A stretch of 12,807 nucleotides of DNA, from contig JAISQX010000206.1 in NCBI GenBank assembly GCA_031273965.1, positions 1-12,807 of the forward strand, written 5' to 3'. This DNA comes from Clostridiales bacterium. Its GTDB lineage: Bacteria; Bacillota; Clostridia; Christensenellales; JAISNN01. The first letter of the stretch is position 1. Every line of letters starts with the position of its first letter. A model generated the notes under the pieces. It was not told the DNA's origin and ran no database searches. It was given only the letters and a program-made list of their open reading frames with translations. Positions 1-7,805 of the stretch are shown here, piece by piece. The position numbers and the translations under genes were made by a program.

Positions 1-2540
1 CTGCGTATGTTTACTTCAAACCTTCCCTTCATAAGCATATTTACGGTATTGAAGCGTATGCTGTCGTTCATTTCGTTAAACATCTCATAGCCTTCCTTTG
101 TATAGGCTACGACGGGGTCGGTCTGTCCGTATGCGCGAAGACCTATTCCTTTTCTCAATACATCCATGGAGTCTATATGATCCGTCCATTTCATATCGAC
201 ATATTTTAAAAGCACTATCCTCTCTATTTCCGAAAAATCAATGCCACCGTCTTTTATCTCTTTGGCTCTCGCCTCATAGGTTTCAACCGCTTTTTTTGCC
301 ACGGTTTCCGTCATTTCGCTAAAATCAAACTGTCCCGCCAAATCCTGGGTTATAATATTTGTTCCCGTCGGCAAAAGCACCCGTTCCAATTCATAGTTAA
401 ACGCCTCGTAATCCCACGTGGTTATGTCCTTGTCAAAGTCGGCGTACGCGCGTACAATCCCCTCTGCAACCGCGGGTATCATTCCGGTAATCTGCTCGTG
501 TATGTCTTCGCCTGTCAAAACCTTATTTCTCTCGGCGTACATTATTTCTCTTTGCTTATTCATAACGTCGTCAAAACTCAAGACGCGTTTTCTCGCCGAA
601 TAATGCCTATCCTCTATCATTTTTTGAGCGCGCTCAATCTGCTTTGTTATTATCGTATTCGCTATGGGCATATTTTCCTCAACGTTCAAAGTCGATGTAA
701 CGGCTTTTAATCTGTCGCTTCCGAATACTCTGGCGATATCGTCGTCCAAGGACAGATAAAACACGGAGCTTCCCGGATCTCCCTGACGCCCGCTTCGCCC
801 TCTTAGCTGGTTGTCTATACGTCGACTGTCATGCCTTTCGGTGCCTATAATGCGTAAGCCGCCGACTGCTTTGACCTCTTCCTTTTCTTTTGTCGTTTCG
901 GCATGGAACGCGCCGTAAAGCCGCTCGTACTCGGCTCTTGCTTTTTGAATCTCTGGATCGGATAATTTTGCGTACGACGTCGCCGCCGTAATCGTTTCGT
1001 GCTTATATCCGTCCTTCTCCATTCTCTGTTTGGCAAGATATTCGGGGTTGCCTCCCAACATGATATCGGTTCCGCGCCCCGCCATATTTGTGGCGATAGT
1101 CACTTGCTTTATTTTACCCGCTTGCGCGACTATCTCGGCTTCCATCTGATGATTCTTAGCGTTCAATACGTTATGCGGTATTCTCTTAGCTTTGAGCGCG
1201 CGGCTTAACTCCTCCGATTTCTCTACCGAAACCGTTCCGGCCAGCACGGGCTGTCCGCGCTTATAGCAATCCTCCACATCCGCGACTATGGCGTTTATTT
1301 TGCCGTTATGCGTGGTATAGAGTTTGTCGTTCTCGTCTATTCTCTGCATGGGAATATTTGTCGGAAGCACGACGACGTCCAATTTATATATTCCCTTAAA
1401 TTCTATATCCTCCGTCTTTGCCGTACCGGTCATACCGCTGAGTTTCCTGTAAAGACGGAAATAATTCTGAAACGTAATAGTCGCAAGCGTCTTATTTTCA
1501 TTCCTTATCGCGACGTTTTCCTTCGCTTCAATGGCTTGGTGCAAGCCGTCGCTGTAACGCCTGCCTATCATCTGCCGTCCGGTAAACTCGTCGACAATTA
1601 TTATTTCCCCGTCGACAATGATATAATCGCTGTCGCGCTTCATAATAAAATTCGCCTTTAACGCGTTGTTTATATGATGATTTAGCTCCGAATTGTCAAG
1701 GTCGGCGAGATTTTCGATACGAAAATACTTCTCCGCTCTTTCGATACCGCTTTCGCTCAATCTGACGGTTTTTTCCTTTTCTTCGATTATTATGTCGTTT
1801 TCCTTATCGACGGTCTTTGCAAATCCGTTCGCCGATACATATAAATCGCTGGATTTTGATCCTCTTCCCGATATGATAAGCGGCGTGCGCGCCTCGTCTA
1901 TAAGAATACTGTCCACCTCGTCGATTATAGCGAACGTCAACGGCCTCTGAACCTTGTCCTCTTTTCTTATCGCCATATTGTCACGCAAATAGTCAAAGCC
2001 AAGCTCGTTGTTTGTGGCGTAAATTATATCGCAAGCGTATGCCGCTCTTTTTTCTTCCGGAGTCATACCCGGAACGACGACCCCGACGGTAAGCCCCAAA
2101 AACCTGAATATCTTACCCATCCATTCGGCGTCGCGCTTAGCCAAATAGTCGTTTACCGTAACGACGTGCAACCCCTTCCCCTCAAGCGCGTTCAAATACG
2201 TCGGCAAAGTGGCGACAAGCGTTTTTCCCTCGCCGGTTTTCATTTCGGCTATTCTGCCCTGATGAAGCGCGATACCGCCCAAAAGCTGAACGTAAAAATG
2301 CCGCATCTTCAAAACTCTGTCGCTCGCTTCTCTGACCGTCGCAAAGGCTTCGGGTAAAATATCGTCTAATGTTTCTCCGTTTTTAAGACGCTCTTTGAGC
2401 TTATCCGTCATTCCTACAAGCTCGTCGTCCGTCATTTTTTTAAAATCATCCTGAAGGACTTCCACCGTATCGGCAATCTTTCTCAATTTTTTTACATTCC
2501 TGTCGTTTTCCGACGGAAATAATCTACTCATAAATCCCAT
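1..2540 (-). CDS. secA: Protein translocase subunit SecA, C-terminus cut by window edge
   Basis: SecA is the ATPase motor that drives preproteins through the SecYEG channel at the membrane. The frame reads 846 codons without a stop before leaving the left edge, so only the C-terminal tail (linker and zinc-binding end in most homologues) is missing. Visible landmarks are Walker A GEGKT at about residues 103-107, the DEVD box at about 207-210, MAGRGTD at about 486-492, the helicase motif QLRGRSGRQGDPGSS further on, and a helical-scaffold segment around Trp785 (KWTDHIDSMDVLRKGIGLRAYGQ is split here: KWTDHIDSMDVL then RKGIGLRAYGQ). The start at 2540 (MGFMSRLF) is preferred because AAGGTG lies 6 nt upstream; the second ATG at 2531 would put it 15 nt away. 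It has its own promoter-like sequence at 2683-2711. A specialised SecA2 is unlikely given the full-length normal motif set. Confidence 0.97.
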   Translation of the reverse strand, partial: MGFMSRLFPSENDRNVKKLRKIADTVEVLQDDFKKMTDDELVGMTDKLKERLKNGETLDDILPEAFATVREASDRVLKMRHFYVQLLGGIALHQGRIAEMKTGEGKTLVATLPTYLNALEGKGLHVVTVNDYLAKRDAEWMGKIFRFLGLTVGVVVPGMTPEEKRAAYACDIIYATNNELGFDYLRDNMAIRKEDKVQRPLTFAIIDEVDSILIDEARTPLIISGRGSKSSDLYVSANGFAKTVDKENDIIIEEKEKTVRLSESGIERAEKYFRIENLADLDNSELNHHINNALKANFIMKRDSDYIIVDGEIIIVDEFTGRQMIGRRYSDGLHQAIEAKENVAIRNENKTLATITFQNYFRLYRKLSGMTGTAKTEDIEFKGIYKLDVVVLPTNIPMQRIDENDKLYTTHNGKINAIVADVEDCYKRGQPVLAGTVSVEKSEELSRALKAKRIPHNVLNAKNHQMEAEIVAQAGKIKQVTIATNMAGRGTDIMLGGNPEYLAKQRMEKDGYKHETITAATSYAKLSDPEIQKARAEYERLYGAFHAETTKEKEEVKAVGGLRIIGTERHDSRRIDNQLRGRSGRQGDPGSSVFYLSLDDDIARVFGSDRLKAVTSTLNVEENMPIANTIITKQIERAQKMIEDRHYSARKRVLSFDDVMNKQREIMYAERNKVLTGEDIHEQITGMIPAVAEGIVRAYADFDKDITTWDYEAFNYELERVLLPTGTNIITQDLAGQFDFSEMTETVAKKAVETYEARAKEIKDGGIDFSEIERIVLLKYVDMKWTDHIDSMDVLRKGIGLRAYGQTDPVVAYTKEGYEMFNEMNDSIRFNTVNMLMKGRFEVNIR

Positions 2541-2682
2541 TCTTTACACCTTCATCGAAAACGGAAAACTTTCCTCGCGGATATTACCACAAAACCCGCT
2601 TATCGACGGTATTAAACCGTCAAAAGTCTTCAAATTACGATTCTATCCATTTTATAAATGAATAATAATATGTTTTCCTTAT
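2541..2682 (-). other. secA 5' leader with small hairpins
   Basis: About 135 nt of untranslated leader would lie between the predicted promoter and the secA start. It holds a perfect 6-bp hairpin GACGGT/ACCGTC (2605-2610 with 2616-2621, loop of 5) and a shorter GGAAA/TTTCC pairing close to the ribosome binding site. I recognise no known riboswitch. A six-codon ATG frame (MDRIVI) occurs but has no Shine-Dalgarno site. Whether the leader regulates secA is not shown by the sequence. Confidence 0.35.
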
Positions 2683-2711
2683 ATTTTACTTCATATTAAA
2701 AAAAAAGTAAA
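2683..2711 (-). promoter_or_regulatory. Predicted sigma-A-type promoter of secA
   Basis: On the minus strand TTTACT (2706-2711) is followed after exactly 17 bp by TAAAAT (2683-2688). A 7-bp inverted repeat, TTTACTT/AAGTAAA, covers parts of both boxes, so the site could also bind a regulator, although this may be chance in an AT-rich stretch. The metG promoter has the same TTTACT box and 17-bp spacing. Confidence 0.5.
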
Positions 2712-2726
2712 GTAAATTTTTGTCTT

Positions 2727-2936
2727 TTAGCCCGAACCCGCCGTTAAGCCGCGTTTTTTGCTTTTCATATACGAAACCGCCGTTTGTTTCAACGATAACG
2801 CTTCGGTCGGCTGCGCACCGCACAAGCCCGTAACGAATTGCAACGAAGCGGACAAAAGCGCCTCGGCGCTAAAGTGAAAAACCTCAAAATTTAAAGGACT
2901 TTTAAAAAGCTTTTTAGGGACTGCTTTAAAAAAGTT
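2727..2936 (-). pseudogene. 69-codon open frame without a usual start; possible gene relic or repeat
   Basis: Between the panE terminator and the secA promoter the minus strand has an open frame of 69 codons ending in TAA at 2727. It begins inside the terminator stem and has no ATG until about codon 57 (SYMKSKKRG). The middle reads like protein (HFSAEALLSASLQ, then GLCGAQPTEALSLKQTAV) and is richer in GC than the surrounding intergenic DNA. No Shine-Dalgarno site precedes any TTG or GTG in it. I do not recognise a family. It could be a decayed gene end, an intergenic repeat that happens to be open, or chance. The DNA also carries a 6-bp hairpin AGCGCC/GGCGCT (2857-2870) and a 7-bp inverted repeat CGCTTCG/CGAAGCG (2799-2805 with 2844-2850). 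Confidence 0.25.
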
Positions 2937-2974
2937 TTAGGGGGAAATTCTTAAAAATTTCCCCCTAAAACTTT
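2931..2974 (-). terminator. Strong terminator hairpin after the ketopantoate reductase gene
   Basis: A perfect 19-bp inverted repeat (2931-2949 with 2956-2974, loop of 6) begins 13 nt past the stop codon of the gene at 2987. On the minus strand the stem runs into a run of six T. This is a typical intrinsic terminator, unusually long in the stem. Confidence 0.85.
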
Positions 2975-2986
2975 CGTCGCGACTGT

Positions 2987-4000
2987 TTAAAAACACTCGC
3001 CGTATAAGCTTAAATTTTCCCATGATGGCTTATATTTCCCCGCTTCTATACCTTTTATTATCTCGACGGTCTTGTCGTTAAACGGCGTCGGAACGCCCAC
3101 GGTTTTTCCATAATCGGACACCACTCCGTTGATAGCTTCTATTTCGCATTTTTTGCCTTTTTCTATATCCTGAAGCATGCTCGCCCTAAGCGCGGCATGT
3201 TTTTTTATGGCAAGCGGGATTATCATGAAGGATATTTTTTGTTTAAGCTTGTTGTCATAATCCAAAAGCTTAACCACATCTTTTCCCTGAATCGGTTCTA
3301 TCCTTATATTTGCAGCCTTTGCGATGTCGACGCATTCCTTAATAATTTTTTGAATAACGACGCGGCTTCTCTTATCCTTTGCCGCCTCTCCGAACGTACT
3401 TCCGAGAACGGCGGACATGCCGCTGAAAGCGCTGTTTACAAGGAGCTTAGACCATCTCGCGCCCATGAAGTTTTCTTCGATTTTGACCTCGCCCATAAGC
3501 TCCAAAATTTTTGCTATGTCGTCAAGCCTTCCGCCCGATTTGCCGCTCGCGGCGCCTATGCCGAAGGTTAGCGCCTCCGGCTCGGACGTCAGTTTACAAA
3601 CGCCCGGCTCAATAATCTCCGCGCCCCAGGCAATGGCGCATCCGAACGTCCTGTCTCTCCCGATAACGCCCGCCACGGAAAGCTCCGGAAGCCCGTTTTG
3701 CAACGTGCATACGACGCCCCCGTCGCTAAGATATGGGATAAGCTCTCCGACAACCTTTTTGTTCTCAAGCTGCTTTGTCGCCAAAAATATTATATCGTAC
3801 TTTTCTTTTAGCTCATCGGGCGTAAGGGCGTTTACCGGTACTATAAGCTCGACGGTTCCCGTAATGCGCGCTCCCTTTTCTTTTAGCGCGCCGACGTGCG
3901 CTTTGTTCCGGCTGATAAGGTCGACTGCCTGCCCCGCTTTCGTTATATATGCGCCAAGAGCCGTGCCTATAGCTCCGGCTCCGTAAATTGCCGTTTTCAA
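2987..4000 (-). CDS. panE: 2-dehydropantoate 2-reductase family protein (ApbA/PanE)
   Basis: Enzymes of this family reduce ketopantoate to pantoate with NADPH, a step towards pantothenate and coenzyme A in the cytoplasm. The 337-residue product starts with a Rossmann nucleotide-binding motif, GAGAIG (residues 7-12), and has Arg31 in the position that often contacts NADPH phosphate. LQNG (100-103), the WSKLLVNS helix with Lys185 and Asn189, and SMLQDIEKGKKCEIEAING (274-292) with Ser274 and Glu287 match the family's catalytic and substrate-binding sites. The start is TTG at 4000, supported by GGAGGG 7 nt upstream. It is somewhat longer than the roughly 300 residues of the E. coli enzyme. The pantothenate genes panB, panC and panD are not nearby, and Clostridia often carry paralogues of this family, so the exact substrate is inferred. 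Confidence 0.88.
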   Translation of the reverse strand: MKTAIYGAGAIGTALGAYITKAGQAVDLISRNKAHVGALKEKGARITGTVELIVPVNALTPDELKEKYDIIFLATKQLENKKVVGELIPYLSDGGVVCTLQNGLPELSVAGVIGRDRTFGCAIAWGAEIIEPGVCKLTSEPEALTFGIGAASGKSGGRLDDIAKILELMGEVKIEENFMGARWSKLLVNSAFSGMSAVLGSTFGEAAKDKRSRVVIQKIIKECVDIAKAANIRIEPIQGKDVVKLLDYDNKLKQKISFMIIPLAIKKHAALRASMLQDIEKGKKCEIEAINGVVSDYGKTVGVPTPFNDKTVEIIKGIEAGKYKPSWENLSLYGECF

Positions 4001-4007
4001 TGTTTTT

Positions 4008-4013
4008 CCCTCC
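4008..4013 (-). promoter_or_regulatory. Ribosome binding site GGAGGG that fixes a TTG start
   Basis: GGAGGG on the minus strand sits 7 nt before the TTG at 4000. There is no ATG or GTG at this spot, and the Rossmann motif begins a few residues later, so the TTG is the start of the reductase. Confidence 0.8.
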
Positions 4014-4120
4014 GAAAAAATAAAATTCTTAAAACCTTTATAGAAAATATTTTTTAAAAATCTTCCACAAAAAACCTTTCAAAACTTTTATGACCCGCTC
4101 GCACAAATCAATATTCGCGC

Positions 4121-4148
4121 ATGCTGCCGTTTATGATTTATTGTTATC
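4121..4148. repeat. Direct repeat, copy 1 (28 bp)
   Basis: This copy matches the one at 4185-4212 in 24 of 28 positions. Three of the four differences are T to C. The copies are 64 bp apart, start to start, and both end in ATTGTTATC. They could be a diverged small duplication or paired binding sites. Confidence 0.7.
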
Positions 4149-4184
4149 TATTCTTTAGACCGCGCCTTTCGACGCTTATGCCGT

Positions 4185-4212
4185 ATGCTTCCGCTCATGA
4201 TTCATTGTTATC
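4185..4212. repeat. Direct repeat, copy 2 (28 bp)
   Basis: Second copy of the 28-bp repeat at 4121-4148, with four differences. On the minus strand this copy contains a nine-codon ATG frame with no ribosome binding site, so it is not read as a gene. Confidence 0.7.
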
Positions 4213-4303
4213 GCGATTCCGCCGTTATCGGGGCTTTCCGTTTAATATTGCATTTTCGTTTGCGCGCCCCGCGCATTCATCTTTTTGAGAACGATAACGC
4301 ACC

Positions 4304-5689
4304 CTAATAGCTTAAGTTGCCGTATGTCCGCGGATACGGGATAACGTCTCTGATATTTGTAACGCCCGTAAGCAGCATGACCATTCTTTCAAAGCCCAAT
4401 CCAAAACCGGCGTGCTTACATCCGCCGTACCGCCTCAAGTCTAAGTACCACCAATAATCCTCTTCTTTGAGTTTAAGCTCGCCCATTCTCTCTTTTAAAA
4501 TCTCCGCGCGCTCTTCTCTCTGGCTTCCGCCTATTAACTCACCTATGCCCGCGACAAGCAAATCCGCCGCCGCAACGGTTTTTTTGTCGTCGTTTAAACG
4601 CATATAAAACGCCTTAATTTCCTTGGGATAATCGGTGAGAAACACCGGCTTTTTAAAAACCTCTTCCGTAAGATATCTTTCGTGCTCGGACTGCAAATCC
4701 AGCCCCCATTTGACGGGGTATTCGAAGGCTTTTCGGCTATTTTTTAATATATCGACGGCTTCGGTATAAGTCAAACGCACAAACTCATTGCTTTTTATGT
4801 TATTCAATCTTTCTATAAGTCCGTTGTCGACGTTCGCGTTCAAAAACTCAAGTTCGTTTGCGCAGTTTTTTTCAACATGCGTTATTATATGCTTGACCAT
4901 ATCCTCCGCAAGTCTCATATCGTCGTTCAAATCCGCAAAGGCAATCTCCGGCTCTATCATCCAAAATTCCGCGGCGTGACGCGCCGTATTGGATATTTCC
5001 GCGCGGAACGTCGGACCGAAGGTATAGACGTTTGAATAAGCCATAGCGTATGTTTCGCCGTATAACTGTCCGCTGACCGTGAGGTTTGCGGCTTTTCCAA
5101 AAAAGTCCTCGTCAAAATTTACTTCTCCGTCTTTCTTTTGAACGTTGTCGAGGTCAAGCGTCGTCACCTTAAACATAGCGCCCGCCCCCTCGCAGTCGCT
5201 CGCCGTAATAATCGGGGTGTGAACGTATACGAAGCCGCGTCCGTTAAAGAAAGAATGTATGGCAAAAGCCGCTTCGCTTCTGATTCTGAATACCGCGCCG
5301 AAAGTATTTGTCCTCGGTCTTAAATATGCTTTTTCTCTCAAAAATTCAAATGAATGCTTCTTTTTTTGGATGGGATACTCCGGTTCGGAAGCGCCCTCTA
5401 TCTCAATCCGTTCCGCCGCTATTTCAAACGGTTGCCTATTCCCGGGCGTCAAAACTATACGCCCGTATACGGTTAGCGCCGCGCCTATACTTTGCTTCTC
5501 TATAACGTCAAAATTTTTCAAAGCGCCGTCGAAAACTATCTGGCAATTTTTAAAATAAGAGCCGTCGTTAAGCTCGATAAATCCGAACGCCTTAGCCCCC
5601 CTTATAGACCGCACCCAGCCGGCAAGCGTCACCTTTTCGCCGTTATCGGCTCCTTCCGTGTATAATTTTTTTATCGTATCACGTTTCAG
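4304..5689 (-). CDS. asnS: Asparaginyl-tRNA synthetase; non-canonical or uncertain start
   Basis: AsnRS charges tRNA-Asn with asparagine in the cytoplasm. The first usual start is GTG at 5632 (442 residues). Counted from there, an OB-fold anticodon-binding domain (GWVRSIRGAKAFGFIELNDG) is followed by a class II catalytic core: TASDCEGAGAMF (143-154), motif 2 TFRAEISNTARHAAEF (208-223), GGSQREER (368-375) and motif 3 GLGFERM (411-417). The frame is also open upstream, and 19 codons, LKRDTIKKLYTEGADNGEK, fit the N-terminal helix and first strand expected for this enzyme. From a CTG at 5689 the product would be 461 residues, close to the about 466 of E. coli AsnRS, with the GW pair in the same position. 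No ATG, GTG or TTG exists in that stretch, and only a weak AAGG precedes the CTG. GTG 5632 has AAGGAG but 17 nt away. Function is certain; the start is not. Confidence 0.93.
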   Translation of the reverse strand: MKRDTIKKLYTEGADNGEKVTLAGWVRSIRGAKAFGFIELNDGSYFKNCQIVFDGALKNFDVIEKQSIGAALTVYGRIVLTPGNRQPFEIAAERIEIEGASEPEYPIQKKKHSFEFLREKAYLRPRTNTFGAVFRIRSEAAFAIHSFFNGRGFVYVHTPIITASDCEGAGAMFKVTTLDLDNVQKKDGEVNFDEDFFGKAANLTVSGQLYGETYAMAYSNVYTFGPTFRAEISNTARHAAEFWMIEPEIAFADLNDDMRLAEDMVKHIITHVEKNCANELEFLNANVDNGLIERLNNIKSNEFVRLTYTEAVDILKNSRKAFEYPVKWGLDLQSEHERYLTEEVFKKPVFLTDYPKEIKAFYMRLNDDKKTVAAADLLVAGIGELIGGSQREERAEILKERMGELKLKEEDYWWYLDLRRYGGCKHAGFGLGFERMVMLLTGVTNIRDVIPYPRTYGNLSY

Positions 5690-5731
5690 GATATTATTAT
5701 GCCTTTTTTTTCGGCTTTTAATAAAAGCTCA

Positions 5732-5743
5732 ATTATAATTATA
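5732..5743 (-). promoter_or_regulatory. Tandem TATAAT boxes upstream of asnS
   Basis: The minus strand reads TATAATTATAAT here, 40-50 nt before the first possible asnS codon. No good -35 box is found at 17 bp from either box, so the promoter is tentative. It suggests that asnS can be transcribed separately from metG. Confidence 0.4.
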
Positions 5744-5754
5744 AAAGTAATTAT

Positions 5755-5785
5755 GGGGAATACTTTTTGAAAAAAGTTTCTCCCC
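5755..5785 (-). terminator. Imperfect hairpin between metG and asnS
   Basis: GGGGA and ACTTTTT pair with their complements around a small internal loop and a very short apex, starting about 10 nt after the metG stop. On the minus strand only a broken T tract follows, so read-through into asnS is possible. It resembles the stronger hairpin at 2931-2974 in its GGGGAAA-type stem. Confidence 0.5.
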
Positions 5786-5794
5786 GAAACATCT

Positions 5795-7771
5795 CTACCT
5801 GACGGTGCTTCCGCTTGGAAACTCCTTATCCTCCGGCATAGCGATTGAGAGGTTATGCGCTTCGTCCTCGGCGCAGAGTATCATTCCTTCGGAGAGTATG
5901 CCTTTTAGCTTGGCGGGCTTGAGGTTCGCGACGATTATGACGTTTTTTCCGACCATTTCCGTCGCCGCGTATTTATGCGCTATGCCGCTGACTATAGTCC
6001 TTGTTTCGCCGCCGCATTGTACCGTCAATTTGAGAAGCTTGTCGGATTTTTCCACCTTCTCGCAAGCGGTTACCCTTGCCGTCCTTAGCCTGATTTTTGC
6101 GAAGTCTTCTATGCTTATCATATCGACGTCGGTATTCGCGGACGCTTGTGAGGATTGATTATTGATATTTTCGGGATTCACGGCATCGACCTCCTCTTTT
6201 TTTATCGCTTCGTCTTCAAAGTATTGCAATTCCTTGGCTATGTCTATGCGCGGAAAGAGGGGCGGAATTTTTGCCACTGTTTCTCCGCCTTTGAGTCCGC
6301 CGAATTTCTTTACGCTCTCAAAGCTATTTAAGCCCGCTTCCACGGAAAATGCTTCGAGGATTTTTTTCGCCGTATCGGGAAGAAACGGGGCGAGAGTCAC
6401 GGCGGCTATTCTTATCGTCTCCGCAAGGTTATATAAAACGGCATTCAGTCTTTGTTTGTCGTTATTCTTGTTCAAAATCCACGGCGCATTGATATCTATA
6501 TATTTATTGCAACTTTGGGCAAGCTTTATGATTTCGTTAAGCGCGTCGGGAACCAAAAGCTTGTCCGTAAATTCCGTGACGCGCTCAAGCAACCTTTCCG
6601 CTTTGTCTATAAGCTCTTCATCGCGCGGATCTATACCGCTGCTCTTCGGCAAAACTCCGCCGTTGTACTGCCCTATCATAGCCGTCGTGCGGCTGACAAG
6701 ATTTCCCAAATCATTGGCCAAATCGGTATTGATTCTGCTCAAAAAAATCTGATTTGTATAGTTTCCGTCTTGTCCGAACGGTATTTCACGCAAGAGATAG
6801 TACCTGACCGCGTCCACGCCGTAACGCGCCGAAAGCGTCACGGGATCGACCGTGTTTCCCTTACTCTTGCTTATTTTATCGCCAAAAAAAGTCATCCACC
6901 CATGCCCGTAAACTTTTTTTGGTATGGGGATATCCAACGCCATCAGAAATGCCGGCCATATGACGGAGTGGAACCGTACTATTTCCTTGCCCATCATGTG
7001 AATATCCGCCGGCCAAAACCGATCAAAAAGACTCTGATCGTCCGATCCGTACCCAAGCGCCGTGATATAATTTGTCAAGGCGTCCATCCACACGTATATT
7101 ACGTGCTTTGGGTTGAACGGCACGGGTATGCCCCATTTTAAGGACGTGCGGCTGACGCAAAGGTCGTTTAAACCGGGTTTCAAAAAATTATTAATCATCT
7201 CGTTTTGGCGGCTCTTCGGCTCCAAAAATTCGGGACGTTCCTCATAAAGCTTCAAAATCCTATCCCCGTACTTTGACAGACGAAAAAAATAACTCTCTTC
7301 CTTCATAAGCTTGACGTCCCTGCCGCAATCGGGACACTTGCCGTCCTTTAATTGCGCTTCCGTCCAAAAGGATTCGCAGGGCACGCAATAATGCCCCTCG
7401 TACTCGCTGAGATAAATATCGCCCCGCTCGTACAATTTCGTAAAAATATTTTGAACGGCTTTTACATGTTCCTCGTCCGTCGTTCTGATAAATTTATCGT
7501 AAGAAATATCGAGAAGCTTCCAAAGCTCTCTTAGCTTGGCGACTTTTTCGTCCACGTATTCTTTCGGTGAAACTCCGGCATTTTTTGCGTTAGTCTCGAT
7601 TTTTTGACCGTGCTCGTCGGTGCCCGTCAAGTAAAACACGTCGTATCCCTGCATTCTTTTAAAGCGCGCCAAACAATCGCACATTACCGTCGTATAGCAT
7701 GTTCCGATGTGCCAGCTCCCGCTTGGAAAGTAAATGGGCGTAGTTATATAAAATTTTTCGGTTTTTTTCAT
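5795..7771 (-). CDS. metG: Methionyl-tRNA synthetase with C-terminal tRNA-binding domain
   Basis: MetRS charges initiator and elongator tRNA-Met with methionine. The 658-residue product has the class I signatures HIGT (21-24) and KISKS (299-303), and a zinc knuckle with Cys129, 132, 146 and 149. The anticodon-binding helical domain follows, then a polar linker and an EMAP-II/Trbp111-like OB-fold (about 551-658; VSGIAHKY and NLKPAKLKGILSEGM are typical) that dimerises and binds tRNA. This layout matches the B. subtilis-type enzyme. ATG at 7771 is chosen because GGTGGGG lies 8 nt upstream; an in-frame TTG at 7801 would place that site inside the coding region. A promoter-like sequence sits at 7972-8000 and the about 200-nt leader is full of palindromes. 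No T-box or SAM riboswitch signature was found. Confidence 0.97.
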   Translation of the reverse strand: MKKTEKFYITTPIYFPSGSWHIGTCYTTVMCDCLARFKRMQGYDVFYLTGTDEHGQKIETNAKNAGVSPKEYVDEKVAKLRELWKLLDISYDKFIRTTDEEHVKAVQNIFTKLYERGDIYLSEYEGHYCVPCESFWTEAQLKDGKCPDCGRDVKLMKEESYFFRLSKYGDRILKLYEERPEFLEPKSRQNEMINNFLKPGLNDLCVSRTSLKWGIPVPFNPKHVIYVWMDALTNYITALGYGSDDQSLFDRFWPADIHMMGKEIVRFHSVIWPAFLMALDIPIPKKVYGHGWMTFFGDKISKSKGNTVDPVTLSARYGVDAVRYYLLREIPFGQDGNYTNQIFLSRINTDLANDLGNLVSRTTAMIGQYNGGVLPKSSGIDPRDEELIDKAERLLERVTEFTDKLLVPDALNEIIKLAQSCNKYIDINAPWILNKNNDKQRLNAVLYNLAETIRIAAVTLAPFLPDTAKKILEAFSVEAGLNSFESVKKFGGLKGGETVAKIPPLFPRIDIAKELQYFEDEAIKKEEVDAVNPENINNQSSQASANTDVDMISIEDFAKIRLRTARVTACEKVEKSDKLLKLTVQCGGETRTIVSGIAHKYAATEMVGKNVIIVANLKPAKLKGILSEGMILCAEDEAHNLSIAMPEDKEFPSGSTVR

Positions 7772-7805
7772 GTGAATATCCCCACCTTTTTTGAAGTGCA
7801 AAACT

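Larger units (their letters stand above)
4014..4303. other. Intergenic stretch between the reductase gene and asnS
   Basis: No gene is visible here. It holds a 28-bp near-identical direct repeat (listed separately), an 8-bp inverted repeat CGTTATCG/CGATAACG (4223-4230 with 4292-4299) and, between its arms, a compact hairpin TGCGCG/CGCGCA (4261-4266 with 4270-4275). The last two lie just after the asnS stop and may form a 3' structure, but no T run follows, so I do not call it an intrinsic terminator. Confidence 0.4.

Noticed and set aside
3417..3986. Plus-strand frame of 189 codons
   Set aside because: It lies wholly antisense to the ketopantoate reductase gene, has no family resemblance, and has a serine/proline-rich composition typical of reverse reading.
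6452..7141. Plus-strand frame of 229 codons
   Set aside because: It is antisense to metG, whose motifs are unmistakable, and has no ribosome binding site.
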